A stretch of 64,000 nucleotides of DNA from Pseudomonas asturiensis. Lineage in GTDB: Bacteria > Pseudomonadota > Gammaproteobacteria > Pseudomonadales > Pseudomonadaceae. The notes under the pieces are model-generated. The model made no database searches. It was not told where the DNA came from and saw only the letters and a program-made list of their open reading frames with translations. The stretch is from the NCBI RefSeq assembly GCF_900143095.1, contig NZ_FRDA01000018.1, forward strand, positions 1-64,000. Reading direction: 5' to 3'. Below are positions 1-10,071 of this stretch, piece by piece. The position numbers and the translations under genes were made by a program. How positions within the stretch are numbered: the first letter of the stretch is position 1; each line of letters starts with the position of its first letter.

Positions 1-30
1 GTCCAGCCAATGAAGGGCGAACTGAAAACC

Positions 31-62
31 GCATCGCCGGCAAGCCGCCTCCCACAGGGCCT
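31..62. repeat. REP-like palindromic element
   Basis: The stretch contains GCCGGCAAGCCGCCTCCCAC, which resembles the core of the short extragenic palindromic repeats common in Pseudomonas genomes. It lies downstream of the mbtH-like gene, a usual place for such elements. Only one copy is visible here. Confidence 0.45.
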
Positions 63-111
63 GCGTCTATCCAGTGAAATTTCTGCGCCTATCGATGCGA
101 CGCGGTCTGAA

Positions 112-339
112 TCAGTGGCTCACAGCCGTCTGCGCATCCATCTTCTGGCGCAGGCTCAACGGACGCATGTCGGTCCAGACTTCTTCGATATAGGCCAGGC
201 ATTCTTTCTTGAAGCCGCTCTTGCCCACGGTGCGCCAGCCGTTGGGGACGGTTTTGTAATCGGGCCAGATCGAATACTGCTCTTCGTGGTTGACCACTAC
301 TTGAAAGACGATGTCTTCCCGATCGAATACTGAAGTCAT
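112..339 (-). CDS. MbtH-like protein of the pyoverdine cluster
   Basis: A 75-residue protein of the MbtH family, small partners that bind NRPS adenylation domains and help them fold and work. Family signatures are visible: an N-terminal FDRED, NHEEQYSIWPD, a GWRTVGKSG segment and the WTDMRPLSLR tail. The start at 339 follows GGAGAG, with no comparable site at the in-frame ATG further upstream. It lies 81 bases downstream of pvdH on the same strand with no promoter or strong terminator seen between them, so the two are probably one PvdS-dependent transcript. The likely partners are PvdL and the other pyoverdine synthetases. Confidence 0.92.
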   Translation of the reverse strand: MTSVFDREDIVFQVVVNHEEQYSIWPDYKTVPNGWRTVGKSGFKKECLAYIEEVWTDMRPLSLRQKMDAQTAVSH

Positions 340-420
340 TGTTGCTCTCCATGAGGGTTCAGCGCCGCCGTGCCAATTCATGGCGGCTATAGGGATTGAA
401 CGTCTCGCGACGTCGAAAAA

Positions 421-1833
421 TTAAAGCTGAGCGACCGCAGCGTTCAGTGCGCGGCCAAAGATGCTGGCCACTTCATCGATCTGCTCGGCGGTGATCACCA
501 GTGGCGGCAGAAAACGCACCACGCTGCCATGCCGCCCGCCCAGCTCCAGAATCAGCCCGCGCTTGAGGCATTCGCGCTGGATCAGCGGTGCCAGCCGCGC
601 AAACACGGGTGGATGGCCCTGCGCGTCACGTGCGCCAGCGGGGTCAACCAGCTCGACGCCGAGCATCAGGCCGCGCCCGCGGATGTCGCCCAGTTGCGGG
701 AAATCACGCTGCAATTCGCGCAGGTGCGAAACCAGTCGCGCGCCCATCGCCGTGGCGTGCTCGCAGATATTGTGCTCCTTGAGGTAGCGCATCACCGCCG
801 ACCCGGTGGCCATGGCCATCTGGTTGCCACGGAAAGTCCCTGCGTGCGCGCCCGGCAGCCAGGTGTCGAGCCACTGGCGATAGACGACGACCGCCAGCGG
901 CAGGCTGCCGCCAATGGCCTTGGACATGACCACGACGTCCGGGATGATCCCGGCGTGCTCGAACGCAAACATCTTGCCGGTACGGGCAAAACCGCTCTGG
1001 ATTTCGTCGAAGATCAACGCCACGCCCGCTTTCTCGGTGATACGGCGTACGCCGCGCAGCCAGTCCAGGTCGGCCGGAATCACGCCTCCCTCGCCCTGCA
1101 CCACTTCGACGATAACCGCGGCAGGCAGTTGCACACCGGCTTCAGGGTCGTTGAGCAGGTTTTCCAGATAGTGCAGATTGGCGTTCACACCCTGCACGCC
1201 GCCCAATCCGAATGGGCAGCGATAGTCGTAGGGATACGGCAGAAACTGCACGCCCGTGCTGAGCAACGCCCCTAGAGGCTTTTTCGGTCCCAGACTGCCC
1301 ATCAGGCTCAATGCACCCTGGCTCATGCCGTGGTAACCGCCCTGAAACGACAGCACGGTGCTGCGCCCGGTGGCAGTGCGCACCAGCTTCAATGCCGCTT
1401 CCACGGCGTCAGTGCCGGTGGGGCCGCAGAACTGAATCCTGGCTTCGCGGGCCAGCTCTTCCGGCAGCAGACCGAACAGGTCCTGCACGAACTGGTCCTT
1501 GACCGGCGTGGTGAGGTCCAGCGTGTGCAGCGGCAGCTCGTCGCTGATGACCTGCTGAATCGCCTCGATCACCACCGGGTGGTTGTGCCCCAGCGCCAGG
1601 GTGCCTGCACCCGCCAGGCAATCGATGAAACGCCGCCCCTCGACGTCTTCGACGTGAATACCCTTGGCGCGCTTGAGCACCAGCGGAATACGCCGCGGGT
1701 AACTGCGGGCATTGGATTCCTGGCGACTCTGCCGCGCCAGCAAGGGCGACTCGTCGAACTGGTAGAGCGTCTCGACCGGCGCCGGGGCAACCCGTGTCGG
1801 CTGATCGTCGATAAACCTGGTAGCGACTGACAT
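421..1833 (-). CDS. pvdH: Diaminobutyrate-2-oxoglutarate aminotransferase
   Basis: A 470-residue class III (PLP) aminotransferase. It makes L-2,4-diaminobutyrate from aspartate semialdehyde, the amino acid that the third PvdL module places in the pyoverdine chromophore. The family pattern is visible: GAGTLALGHNHP near the N-terminus, the FDEIQSGFARTG block and the catalytic lysine in VVMSKAIGGSLP, then TFRGNQMAMATG. The ATG at 1833 is preceded by GAGGG at a normal distance; an in-frame TTG 15 bases upstream is less likely. A consensus PvdS box lies about 107 bases upstream. pvdL lies on the far side of that box, so pvdH has its own promoter. Confidence 0.95.
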   Translation of the reverse strand: MSVATRFIDDQPTRVAPAPVETLYQFDESPLLARQSRQESNARSYPRRIPLVLKRAKGIHVEDVEGRRFIDCLAGAGTLALGHNHPVVIEAIQQVISDELPLHTLDLTTPVKDQFVQDLFGLLPEELAREARIQFCGPTGTDAVEAALKLVRTATGRSTVLSFQGGYHGMSQGALSLMGSLGPKKPLGALLSTGVQFLPYPYDYRCPFGLGGVQGVNANLHYLENLLNDPEAGVQLPAAVIVEVVQGEGGVIPADLDWLRGVRRITEKAGVALIFDEIQSGFARTGKMFAFEHAGIIPDVVVMSKAIGGSLPLAVVVYRQWLDTWLPGAHAGTFRGNQMAMATGSAVMRYLKEHNICEHATAMGARLVSHLRELQRDFPQLGDIRGRGLMLGVELVDPAGARDAQGHPPVFARLAPLIQRECLKRGLILELGGRHGSVVRFLPPLVITAEQIDEVASIFGRALNAAVAQL

Positions 1834-1939
1834 CTGTACAACCCTCAATACGCTGTTTGATGAGCGAAACCGTTGAATGGCCCGAGTCGGCCGAGTACCA
1901 GGACCCGGCAGACTCAGGCATGTATTCCTTCCATTGAAA

Positions 1940-1964
1940 ACGCGCCAGCGGCCCGCGGATTTAC
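1940..1964 (-). promoter_or_regulatory. PvdS-dependent promoter (iron-starvation box) of pvdH
   Basis: On the minus strand the site reads GTAAAT, then 16 bases, then CGT. This matches the PvdS promoter consensus (G/C)TAAAT-N16-CGT exactly. It faces pvdH and lies in the pvdL-pvdH gap, so pvdH and the mbtH-like gene should be transcribed by PvdS RNA polymerase under iron limitation. Confidence 0.85.
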
Positions 1965-2016
1965 ACCCGGTAACGAGTTTTTCTTCCGCAAGGCCGACGC
2001 CCCGACGACAGGCTCA

Positions 2017-5000
2017 TCAGAGCCCTTCCAGCTCCGCCATCAGATCGGCCAGCCGGTCGAACTTCTGCTCATCGACCTTCGGTCCGCCCAGACTTTCCAG
2101 GTGCTGCGCCAGCGCCTGTACGGTGTTGAACTCGAACATCGCCCGCAACGGCACCGTGCGCTGCAACTGCTTCTGCGCACGTGTCACCACCTGGGTGGCG
2201 AGCAATGAGTGCCCGCCCAGCTCGAAGAAGTTGTCGGTGATGCCGACCCGCTCGACCTTCAGCACATCGGCCCAGATCGCTGCCAGTTGCTGCTCCATTT
2301 CACTGCGCGGCGCGACGTAATCCTGCTGCGCCAGGCTCACGTCCGGCGCAGGCAGCGCCTTACGGTCCAGCTTGCCGTTCGGGGTCAGCGGCATCTGCTC
2401 CAGCAGCACCAGATGCGAGGGCACCATGTAGTCCGGCAGGCTGGCCTTCAACCGGGCTTTCAGGTCATCGCGCAAGGCGTCCGGGTCTTGCACCACGCCA
2501 TTGGGCACCAGATAGGCGGCAAGCACTTTGCCCAACGGGCCGTCGATGTCCAGCACCACCGACTCGCGAATCCCGGCATGTTCCTGCAAGCGGGTTTCGA
2601 TCTCTCCCAGTTCGATGCGGTAGCCACGAATCTTGACCTGATGATCGACCCGGCCGACGTACTCCAGCACCCCATCGCTGCGCCGGCGTGCCAGATCGCC
2701 GGTGCGATACAGACGCTCGCCCGGCGTACCGAACGGGTTGGGCACGAACACCGGCACGGTACGCCGCGGATCGTCGACATAACCGCGACCGACACCGGTG
2801 CCCGCCACGCACAGCTCACCCACCGCACCCAGCGGCACCAGGTTGAGTGCTTCATCCAGCACGTACAAACGGTTGTTGTCGGTGGGCAAGCCGATGGGCA
2901 GATACGTGCTTTGTGTGGACGCGGCATCGACCCGGAAGAACGCCACGTCATCCGAGCACTCGGCCGGGCCGTAGGCATTGACCAGCCCGATATCGGGATA
3001 GCGTTGCAGCCATTGGCTGGCCAGTTCAGGCGGCATCGCTTCGCCGGTCGGCAGCATCCAGCGCAGGCCATCGAGCGTTGTCTGTTCTTCGGCCAGCAGG
3101 CCGGTGATCAGCGACGGCACGCTTTCCAGGACGCTGATGCCCTGTGCCTGCACATGCCTGAGCAGCGCCTGGGGATCGCGAGCGATGTCGTTGGGCACGA
3201 TATCGACCCGTGCGCCGAACAGCAGCGCCGCGAGGAACTGCCACACCGAAATGTCGAAACTTTGCGAGGCGGTCTGCGCAATCACATCGGTGGCGTCGAG
3301 GTTCAGGTAAGGCACCTTGCTCAACTGGTTGTTGAGCATGCCGCGCTGCTCGACCATCACGCCTTTCGGCAGCCCGGTGGAGCCCGAGGTGAAGATCACG
3401 TAGGCCAGGTTGTCCGGCGCACTGTAGCGACCGGGGTTGTGCTGCGTCGTCTCATCCCTCTGAACAGCCTCCCAGACCAGCAGGCGCGGGCGACCGGCTT
3501 CGGGCAATGCGTCCAGCAACGCCCTGCCCTGATCCACACACTGTTCAGTGCAGACCAGAACCGGCGCAAGGCTCTGGCCGATGATGCCGCTCAGGCGTGA
3601 AGTGGGCAGCGCCGGGTCCAGTGGCAGATAACCGGCACCGGCCTTGAAACTGCCGATGATCATGCCGGGCAGCTCAGGCCCGCGTTCGGCCAGCAGCGCG
3701 ATCGGTTGATCGAAGCCGACCCCGGCCTTGATCAAGGTGTGCCCCAGTCGGTTGGCTGCATCGTTGAGTTCGGCATAGCTGGCGCGATGGTGCAGGCAGC
3801 TCACGGCAATGCGCTCAGGATGCTCATCAACCTGCGCCTCGAACAACTCGACATAGCTGCGCTCCAGCGGATAGGCCCGCTCACTCTGGTTGCAGCCCTC
3901 GAGCAGGAACGCTTGCTCCTGTTCGCTGAGCAGCGCCAGCTCGGCCATGTCGCCGTGGAAGCCTTCGACCAGCGCCAGCAGCAGGCGCTTGAACTCGCCG
4001 AGCATGTTCTGCACGGTCGATTCCTCGAAATAGCGTCGGTCGTAGGACAGGTGCAGGCCCAAGTCGTCGCCGGGGTAGCAGACTGCGGTCAGCGGGTAGT
4101 TGGTGTGGGTACGGCCGGAGTCGGAGGTGGCATTCAGGCTTTGTGCGCGGTCCAGCACCGAGACTTCCACCGGCGCGTTCTCGAACACGAACAGGCTGTC
4201 GAACAGCGGTTGGCCCTTGGGCAGTTCGCTGTTTTCCTGAATAGTCACCAGTGGCAGGTATTCGTACTCGCGCAACTGCATGTTGCTATCGAGCAACTGG
4301 CTCAGCCACTGACGCACGCTGCAACGCTGGTCGTCACCCGGCATGCCGATGCGCAGTGCGATGGTGTTGATGAACAGCCCGACGGTGCGCTGCATCTGCG
4401 GCAACTCCACCGGACGGCCCGCCACGGTGACGCCGAACACCACATCGCGATCACCGCTCAGACGCCTCAGGGTCAAGGCCCACGCGGCCTGAGCAAACGT
4501 GTTGACGGTCAGTTGGTGCTGCTGCGCCAGTTCGCGCAGCCGCGCGCCATCTGCCACGTCGAGACGGGTATAGCAGTCGCCGACCACCATGCCGCCACTG
4601 TCTCCGGCGTGCTCGCGCAGGAACGGACGGTCGCTCGGAATCGGCGTCGGCCGCTCGAAGCCCGCCAGGTTCTGCCGCCACCAGTCACGCGCCTGCGTCA
4701 GACCTCGACGCTGCAGCCAACCGATGTAGTCGCGATAGCGTGGCGCGGGGGCCAGTTGCACTTCACGACCCTCGCCCAGCGCGGTGTAGAGGTCGAAGAA
4801 ATCGTTCATCAGCAACGAGCGGCACCAGGCATCGATGAGGATGTGGTGGTTGCTCATCATGAACCAGTAACGCGCCTCGTCCACGCGAATCAGGCGCAGG
4901 TGGAACGGCGGCTGACGCAGCAGATCGAACCCGGTCTCGCGCTCGGACTTGAGCAGCGCCTGCAAGCGTGGCTCCTGCTGGTCGCTGGCCACGTCGCGCC

Positions 5001-8000
5001 AGTCCAGATAATCAATGGGCGTGCTGCCCGGCTTGTGAATCACCTGCAGCATGGTTTCGCCGATGTCCCAGCAGAACGAGGCACGCAGCGCTTCATGACG
5101 GGCGATCACCGCCTGCCAGGCCTGGGCGAAACGTTGCGGGTCCAGCGCGCTGTTGATGCGGTAACGGTCTTGCATGTAATACAGGCCCGTGCCCGGCTCC
5201 AGCAGGGTGTGCAGCAGCATGCCCTCTTGCATCGGGGTCAGCGGGTAGACGTCTTCGATGTGGGCGGCAGGAACCGGCAGCGCGTCGAGTTGCGCCTGTT
5301 GCAGTTCAGCCAGCGGGAAGTCTGACGGCGTGAGGCCGCCACTGCCTTCCGCCAGGCAATGGGTGATCAAGGCCTGCAACTGGTTCAGATAGTCCCGGGC
5401 CAAGGCTTCAATGGCCTCGGGCTGAAAGCGCTCGGCACTGAACGTCCAGCGCAGCACCAGCTCACCGCCATACACCTGACTGTCGATGCTCAGCTCATTA
5501 GGCAACGGCGCATGAGGATCGTGGGCCGCGCCAGCTGACGTTTCCAGCGGCCGGAACAATGCATCGCCATCGAAGCTCTGATCGAACTGGCCCAGGTAGT
5601 TGAAGGTAATCGGGGCCACGGGCAAGGCCTGCATGGCACTGCGGCTGCTGTCATCGGCGAGGTAGCGCAGCACACCATAACCCAGCCCCTTGTGCGGGAC
5701 CTGACGCAGTTGTTCCTTGATCGCCTTGATCGACTTGCCTGGTTCTGCGTGATCGAGGACCGGTGTCAGGCGTAACGGATAGGCACTGGTGAACCAGCCC
5801 ACCGTGCGGGTCAAGTCAATGTCGTCGAACAGGGTTTCGCGGCCGTGGCCTTCGAGTTGAATCAGGGTCGAGGCCTGACCGCTCCAGCGACACACTACTA
5901 GCGCCAATGCGGTCAGCAGCAAGTCGTTAACCTGGGTCCGGTAGGCGCTCGGCGCCTGTTGCAGCAGGTGCCGGGTACTACGGGTGTCCAATCGTACGCT
6001 GAGGGTTCGGGCGTGACGATTCTGCTGACCGCCCTGCTGGGCATGGCCCGGCAACGCTGCGGTCGGACCGCTGAGCTGGCGCTGCCACCATTGAAGCTCT
6101 TCACGCAACGACTCGCTGCCGGCGTAGGCCTGCAGGCGACTCGCCCAGTCCCGAAAGGCACTGGTCTTGGCCGGCAGGCGGACCTGCACGGCTTCATTGA
6201 GCTGCCGATACGCCGTCTGCACGTCATCGAGCAACACGCGCCACGACACGCCATCCACCACCAGGTGGTGGATGACCACCAACAGGCGTTGCTGACCTTG
6301 CGGCCCATCCACCAGCACGGCACGCAACAGCGGACCGTTCTGCAGATCGAGACTGCGCTGAGCCTGCTCGAACAACTCGACGCACTCGCCCAGGTCCGCC
6401 ACCTGCGCCTGAACCACCAACGCCTCTTGCGTGTGCGAGGCACGATGCACGGCTGTCCAGCGACCGTCTTGCTCCGCAAATCCCAACCTGAGTGCGTCAT
6501 GCTGTTCCAGCACGGCGCGCAGCGCGAGTTCCAGCGTTGGTGCATCCAGCCGGGTAACAGGCTCCAGCACCAACGCCTGATTCCAGTGCTGACGCGCCGG
6601 AATCGGTGTGTCAAAGAACCAGTGCTGAATCGGCGTGAAGCCCGATTCGCCGGTCACCAGACCCTGTTCGGCCTGGATCAATTCCTGAGTCGTTGCCACC
6701 GCTGCGAGGGTATATACGGTCTGATGCTGAAACAGATCACGTGGTGTGAAATAAATACCGGCCTGACGTGCCCGACTGACCACCTGGATGGACAGAATCG
6801 AATCGCCGCCCAGCTCGAAGAAGTTGTCGTTGAGCCCCACCTGCGTCACGTTCAGCACCGCGCACCAGATGGCTGCCAGTTGCTGCTCAAGGTCGCTGAC
6901 CGGCGCCACGTACTGTTGGCGGTTGAGTTCCGGGTCCGGCGCGGGCAAGGCGCGGCGGTCGAGCTTTCCGTTGGCCGTCAGCGGCATGCTGTCCAGCAGA
7001 ATCAGGTGCGCAGGCACCATGTAGTCCGGCAATTGCGCCTTGAGGTGCGACTTGAGCGATTCGCGCAGATGCGTCTGCTGCTCGTCACCCTGCGCGGCCA
7101 CTTCGCTGACCACGTAGCCAGCCAATTGCTTGCCGGAGGGCGTGTCCAGCGCCAGCACCACGGCCTCGCGCACACCGTCGTGTTCCAGCAGTCGGGTCTC
7201 GATTTCGCCCAGTTCGATGCGAAAGCCACGGATTTTCACCTGATGGTCGATGCGCCCCAGGTACTCGACCAGACCATCGGCGCGCTGGCGCACCAGATCG
7301 CCGGTGCGATACAGACGCCCGCCCTGCCCGGCAAACGGATCGGCCACAAAGCGCTCGGCCGTCATGCCCGGACGCTGGTGATAACCCTGCGCCAGACCCG
7401 GACCACCGATGTACAACTCGCCACTCGCGCCCTGCGGCACCAGGGCCAGATCGGCATCGAGAATGTAAGCGACCCGCGCTCCGACCACGCGACCGATCGG
7501 CACACTGACGTCACCTTCCGGCAACTGCTGCGGGGCCAGACTGGCCAGCGGCATGACCACGGTTTCGGTCGGCCCGTAGGCGTTGAAGAACAGTTCAGGC
7601 TGGAACACCGCACGTATGCGATGCAGATGCTCGCCGGTCAGCGCTTCGCCGCCCGTGATGCACATGCGCACCGGCAGGGTCTGGCCCTGGGTCGCCAGCC
7701 ATTGCGCCAACTGGCTGCCATAGCTGGGCGTGAAACCGAGAATGTTCACCTGCTGATCGCGGATCAGGGCGCAGATGTCTTCCGCGTCCCACTGCCCCTG
7801 AGCACGCAACACCACACGTGCGCCGCTGAGCAAAGGCACCAGCAGGCGCTCGGTGGCCGCATCGAAGTTGATCGAATAGAAATGCAGCTCGCAGTCGTCA
7901 GGCTGCATGTCGAAGCGGCGGATCACCGCTTGGCAATGCATGGCGATTTCGCCATGAGACACCACCACGCCTTTAGGCTTGCCCGTGGAGCCCGATGTGT

Positions 8001-10071
8001 AAATCAGGTATGCCTGATGCTGCGGCAGGCTGATGAACGGCAGCTCGCCTTGCGGATAAGCCGTCAGCAGCGGCAGGTCGTCTTCCAGACACCAGCGTGC
8101 CACGCCTTCCGGCAACTCGCCGAGGGCGGCAAACAGCGCACGGTCGCTCAACAGCAGCCCGACACCACTGTCGTCGATCATGTACTGCAGGCGTTCCAGC
8201 GGATACTCCGGGTCCAGCGGCACGTAAGCGCCACCGGCCTTGAGGATCGCCAACAGGCCGACCACCATTTCCAGCGAGCGCTCCAGCGCCAGGCCCACAC
8301 GGACCTGCGGCCCGACACCGCGCTCGCGCAGCATCCAGGCCAGTTGATTGGCGCGGCTGTTCAGCTCGGCGTAGCTCAGGGTTTCGCTGGCAAAGGTCAG
8401 GGCTGGCGCGTTCGGGCGCAGGCGCGCCTGCTCGGCGAACAGCTCATGAATGCACTGATCCAGACGCTGCTCGCCCGCTTCGACGCTGAGGTTGTCAAGC
8501 AATTGCTGACGCTCGGACGCCTGCAACAGCGGCAGTTCGCTGAGGCGTTGCTGTGGATCGGCCAGCAGGGCTTGCAGCAGATTCAGCCAGTGCCCGGCCA
8601 TTCGGGCGATGCGTGGCTCGTCGAACAGGTCAGTGCTGTAGGTCAGGCAGCAGCCCAGACGATGATCCAGCTCGGTCACTTCCAGGTTGAGGTCGAACTT
8701 GGTTGCTCGCGCATCGTTGACCAGATACTCGACCGTCATTCCGGCCAGCTCACGGCTCTGCTGGAATTCCCAGCGCTGCACGTTGCACATCACCTGGAAC
8801 AGCGGGTTGTAGGCCGCGCTGCGTGGCGGTTGCAGGGCTTCGACCAGATGGTCGAACGGCAAGTCCTGATGCGACTGGCCTTCGATGACGGTATGCCTGA
8901 CTTGTTCGAACAACTGCGCCACACTCATCTGTCCGTCGAGTTGTACGCGCAGCACCTGGGTATTAAGGAAGGCACCGATCAGACCTTCGCTTTCCGGGCG
9001 AATCCGGTTGGCCACCGGTGCGCCGATCCGAAGGTCTGTCTGGCCGCTGTAGCGGTAGAGCAGCACCGCCAGCGTGGCGGTCATGGTCATGAACAGGGTC
9101 AGGCCGTTCTGCGCATTGAACGCGCGCACTTTTGCCGCCAGACCGGGCTGCAGATCAAACCGGTACAACTCGCCCTGATGGCTCTGCACCGGTGGACGTG
9201 GACGGTCGCCGGGCAGCTCCAGCAACGGATGCTCGTTGCCCAGTTGCGCCGTCCAGTAATCCAGTTGGCGCTGGCGCTCGCCCGCTTCCATCCACTGACG
9301 CTGCCAGACACAGTAATCCAGGTACTGGACCGCCAGCGGCTCCAGCGGCGACGGTTTGCCCGCAAGGAACGCCTCGTACAGCAGCCCCAGTTCGCGCGCG
9401 AAAATGTCCATCGCCCAGCCTTCAGTGACGATGTGGTGCAGGGTCAGGACGAAGTAGTGCTCCAGTTCTCCGGCCCGGACCAGACAGGCCCGCAGCAGCG
9501 GTCCGCTTTCCAGGTCGAAAGGCTGATGCGCTTCGCTGTCGGCCAATGCCTGGAGCCGCTGCTGACGAACCTCGGCAGGCAGCACAGACATGTCCTCCCA
9601 ACGCATCTGCAGGCCGGTCTGTTGCGAAACTTTCTGGCACGCCACGCCATCGACGCTCGGAAACGTGGTGCGCAGGGTTTCATGGCGCAGGATCAGCGCT
9701 TGCAACGCGGCGTCGAAACGCTCGATATCCAGCACGCCGTTCAAGCGCGCCATGCCGCCGACGTTATAGGCCGGGCTGTCCGGCTCCATCTGCCAGAGGA
9801 ACCACATGCGTTGCTGCGAATAGGACAATGGCACCGGCTGACTGCGGTCGACAGGGGCGATCGGTTGCAAGCTGCCACGCACGCCGGAGGCCTGAATGCG
9901 TTCGACCTGCTCGGCGAAAGCGCCCAGCTCACTGGATTCGAACAGCGTGCGCAGCGGCAGGTCGATGTCGCAGGCCTGACGCACGCGCGAGATGATCTGG
10001 GTGGCCAGCAAGGAGTGACCGCCCAGCGCGAAGAAGTCGTCACGCAGACCCACACGGGGCACGCTCAGCAC
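2017..10071 (-). CDS. pvdL: PvdL C-terminal part: carrier, C-A-T-E (Tyr) and C-A-T (Dab) modules
   Basis: This open frame of 2,684 residues begins inside the first carrier domain (serine in LGGHSLL, about 10012-10028). It continues with condensation domain 2, with HHIVTEG at about 9420-9440, and adenylation domain 2 with YTSGSTGKPKG at about 7970-8010. Carrier 2 follows (LGGDSIL, about 6805), then an epimerization domain (HHLVVDG, about 6256-6280). Condensation domain 3 has HHILIDAW (about 4830-4857); adenylation domain 3 has FTSGSTGLPKG (about 3360-3400); the last carrier is LGGHSLL, about 2205-2220. There is no thioesterase domain, as expected for PvdL. The GTG at 10071 has no good ribosome site and is not a natural start. 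Two condensation motifs depart from HHxxxDG. Confidence 0.88.
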   Translation of the reverse strand: MLSVPRVGLRDDFFALGGHSLLATQIISRVRQACDIDLPLRTLFESSELGAFAEQVERIQASGVRGSLQPIAPVDRSQPVPLSYSQQRMWFLWQMEPDSPAYNVGGMARLNGVLDIERFDAALQALILRHETLRTTFPSVDGVACQKVSQQTGLQMRWEDMSVLPAEVRQQRLQALADSEAHQPFDLESGPLLRACLVRAGELEHYFVLTLHHIVTEGWAMDIFARELGLLYEAFLAGKPSPLEPLAVQYLDYCVWQRQWMEAGERQRQLDYWTAQLGNEHPLLELPGDRPRPPVQSHQGELYRFDLQPGLAAKVRAFNAQNGLTLFMTMTATLAVLLYRYSGQTDLRIGAPVANRIRPESEGLIGAFLNTQVLRVQLDGQMSVAQLFEQVRHTVIEGQSHQDLPFDHLVEALQPPRSAAYNPLFQVMCNVQRWEFQQSRELAGMTVEYLVNDARATKFDLNLEVTELDHRLGCCLTYSTDLFDEPRIARMAGHWLNLLQALLADPQQRLSELPLLQASERQQLLDNLSVEAGEQRLDQCIHELFAEQARLRPNAPALTFASETLSYAELNSRANQLAWMLRERGVGPQVRVGLALERSLEMVVGLLAILKAGGAYVPLDPEYPLERLQYMIDDSGVGLLLSDRALFAALGELPEGVARWCLEDDLPLLTAYPQGELPFISLPQHQAYLIYTSGSTGKPKGVVVSHGEIAMHCQAVIRRFDMQPDDCELHFYSINFDAATERLLVPLLSGARVVLRAQGQWDAEDICALIRDQQVNILGFTPSYGSQLAQWLATQGQTLPVRMCITGGEALTGEHLHRIRAVFQPELFFNAYGPTETVVMPLASLAPQQLPEGDVSVPIGRVVGARVAYILDADLALVPQGASGELYIGGPGLAQGYHQRPGMTAERFVADPFAGQGGRLYRTGDLVRQRADGLVEYLGRIDHQVKIRGFRIELGEIETRLLEHDGVREAVVLALDTPSGKQLAGYVVSEVAAQGDEQQTHLRESLKSHLKAQLPDYMVPAHLILLDSMPLTANGKLDRRALPAPDPELNRQQYVAPVSDLEQQLAAIWCAVLNVTQVGLNDNFFELGGDSILSIQVVSRARQAGIYFTPRDLFQHQTVYTLAAVATTQELIQAEQGLVTGESGFTPIQHWFFDTPIPARQHWNQALVLEPVTRLDAPTLELALRAVLEQHDALRLGFAEQDGRWTAVHRASHTQEALVVQAQVADLGECVELFEQAQRSLDLQNGPLLRAVLVDGPQGQQRLLVVIHHLVVDGVSWRVLLDDVQTAYRQLNEAVQVRLPAKTSAFRDWASRLQAYAGSESLREELQWWQRQLSGPTAALPGHAQQGGQQNRHARTLSVRLDTRSTRHLLQQAPSAYRTQVNDLLLTALALVVCRWSGQASTLIQLEGHGRETLFDDIDLTRTVGWFTSAYPLRLTPVLDHAEPGKSIKAIKEQLRQVPHKGLGYGVLRYLADDSSRSAMQALPVAPITFNYLGQFDQSFDGDALFRPLETSAGAAHDPHAPLPNELSIDSQVYGGELVLRWTFSAERFQPEAIEALARDYLNQLQALITHCLAEGSGGLTPSDFPLAELQQAQLDALPVPAAHIEDVYPLTPMQEGMLLHTLLEPGTGLYYMQDRYRINSALDPQRFAQAWQAVIARHEALRASFCWDIGETMLQVIHKPGSTPIDYLDWRDVASDQQEPRLQALLKSERETGFDLLRQPPFHLRLIRVDEARYWFMMSNHHILIDAWCRSLLMNDFFDLYTALGEGREVQLAPAPRYRDYIGWLQRRGLTQARDWWRQNLAGFERPTPIPSDRPFLREHAGDSGGMVVGDCYTRLDVADGARLRELAQQHQLTVNTFAQAAWALTLRRLSGDRDVVFGVTVAGRPVELPQMQRTVGLFINTIALRIGMPGDDQRCSVRQWLSQLLDSNMQLREYEYLPLVTIQENSELPKGQPLFDSLFVFENAPVEVSVLDRAQSLNATSDSGRTHTNYPLTAVCYPGDDLGLHLSYDRRYFEESTVQNMLGEFKRLLLALVEGFHGDMAELALLSEQEQAFLLEGCNQSERAYPLERSYVELFEAQVDEHPERIAVSCLHHRASYAELNDAANRLGHTLIKAGVGFDQPIALLAERGPELPGMIIGSFKAGAGYLPLDPALPTSRLSGIIGQSLAPVLVCTEQCVDQGRALLDALPEAGRPRLLVWEAVQRDETTQHNPGRYSAPDNLAYVIFTSGSTGLPKGVMVEQRGMLNNQLSKVPYLNLDATDVIAQTASQSFDISVWQFLAALLFGARVDIVPNDIARDPQALLRHVQAQGISVLESVPSLITGLLAEEQTTLDGLRWMLPTGEAMPPELASQWLQRYPDIGLVNAYGPAECSDDVAFFRVDAASTQSTYLPIGLPTDNNRLYVLDEALNLVPLGAVGELCVAGTGVGRGYVDDPRRTVPVFVPNPFGTPGERLYRTGDLARRRSDGVLEYVGRVDHQVKIRGYRIELGEIETRLQEHAGIRESVVLDIDGPLGKVLAAYLVPNGVVQDPDALRDDLKARLKASLPDYMVPSHLVLLEQMPLTPNGKLDRKALPAPDVSLAQQDYVAPRSEMEQQLAAIWADVLKVERVGITDNFFELGGHSLLATQVVTRAQKQLQRTVPLRAMFEFNTVQALAQHLESLGGPKVDEQKFDRLADLMAELEGL

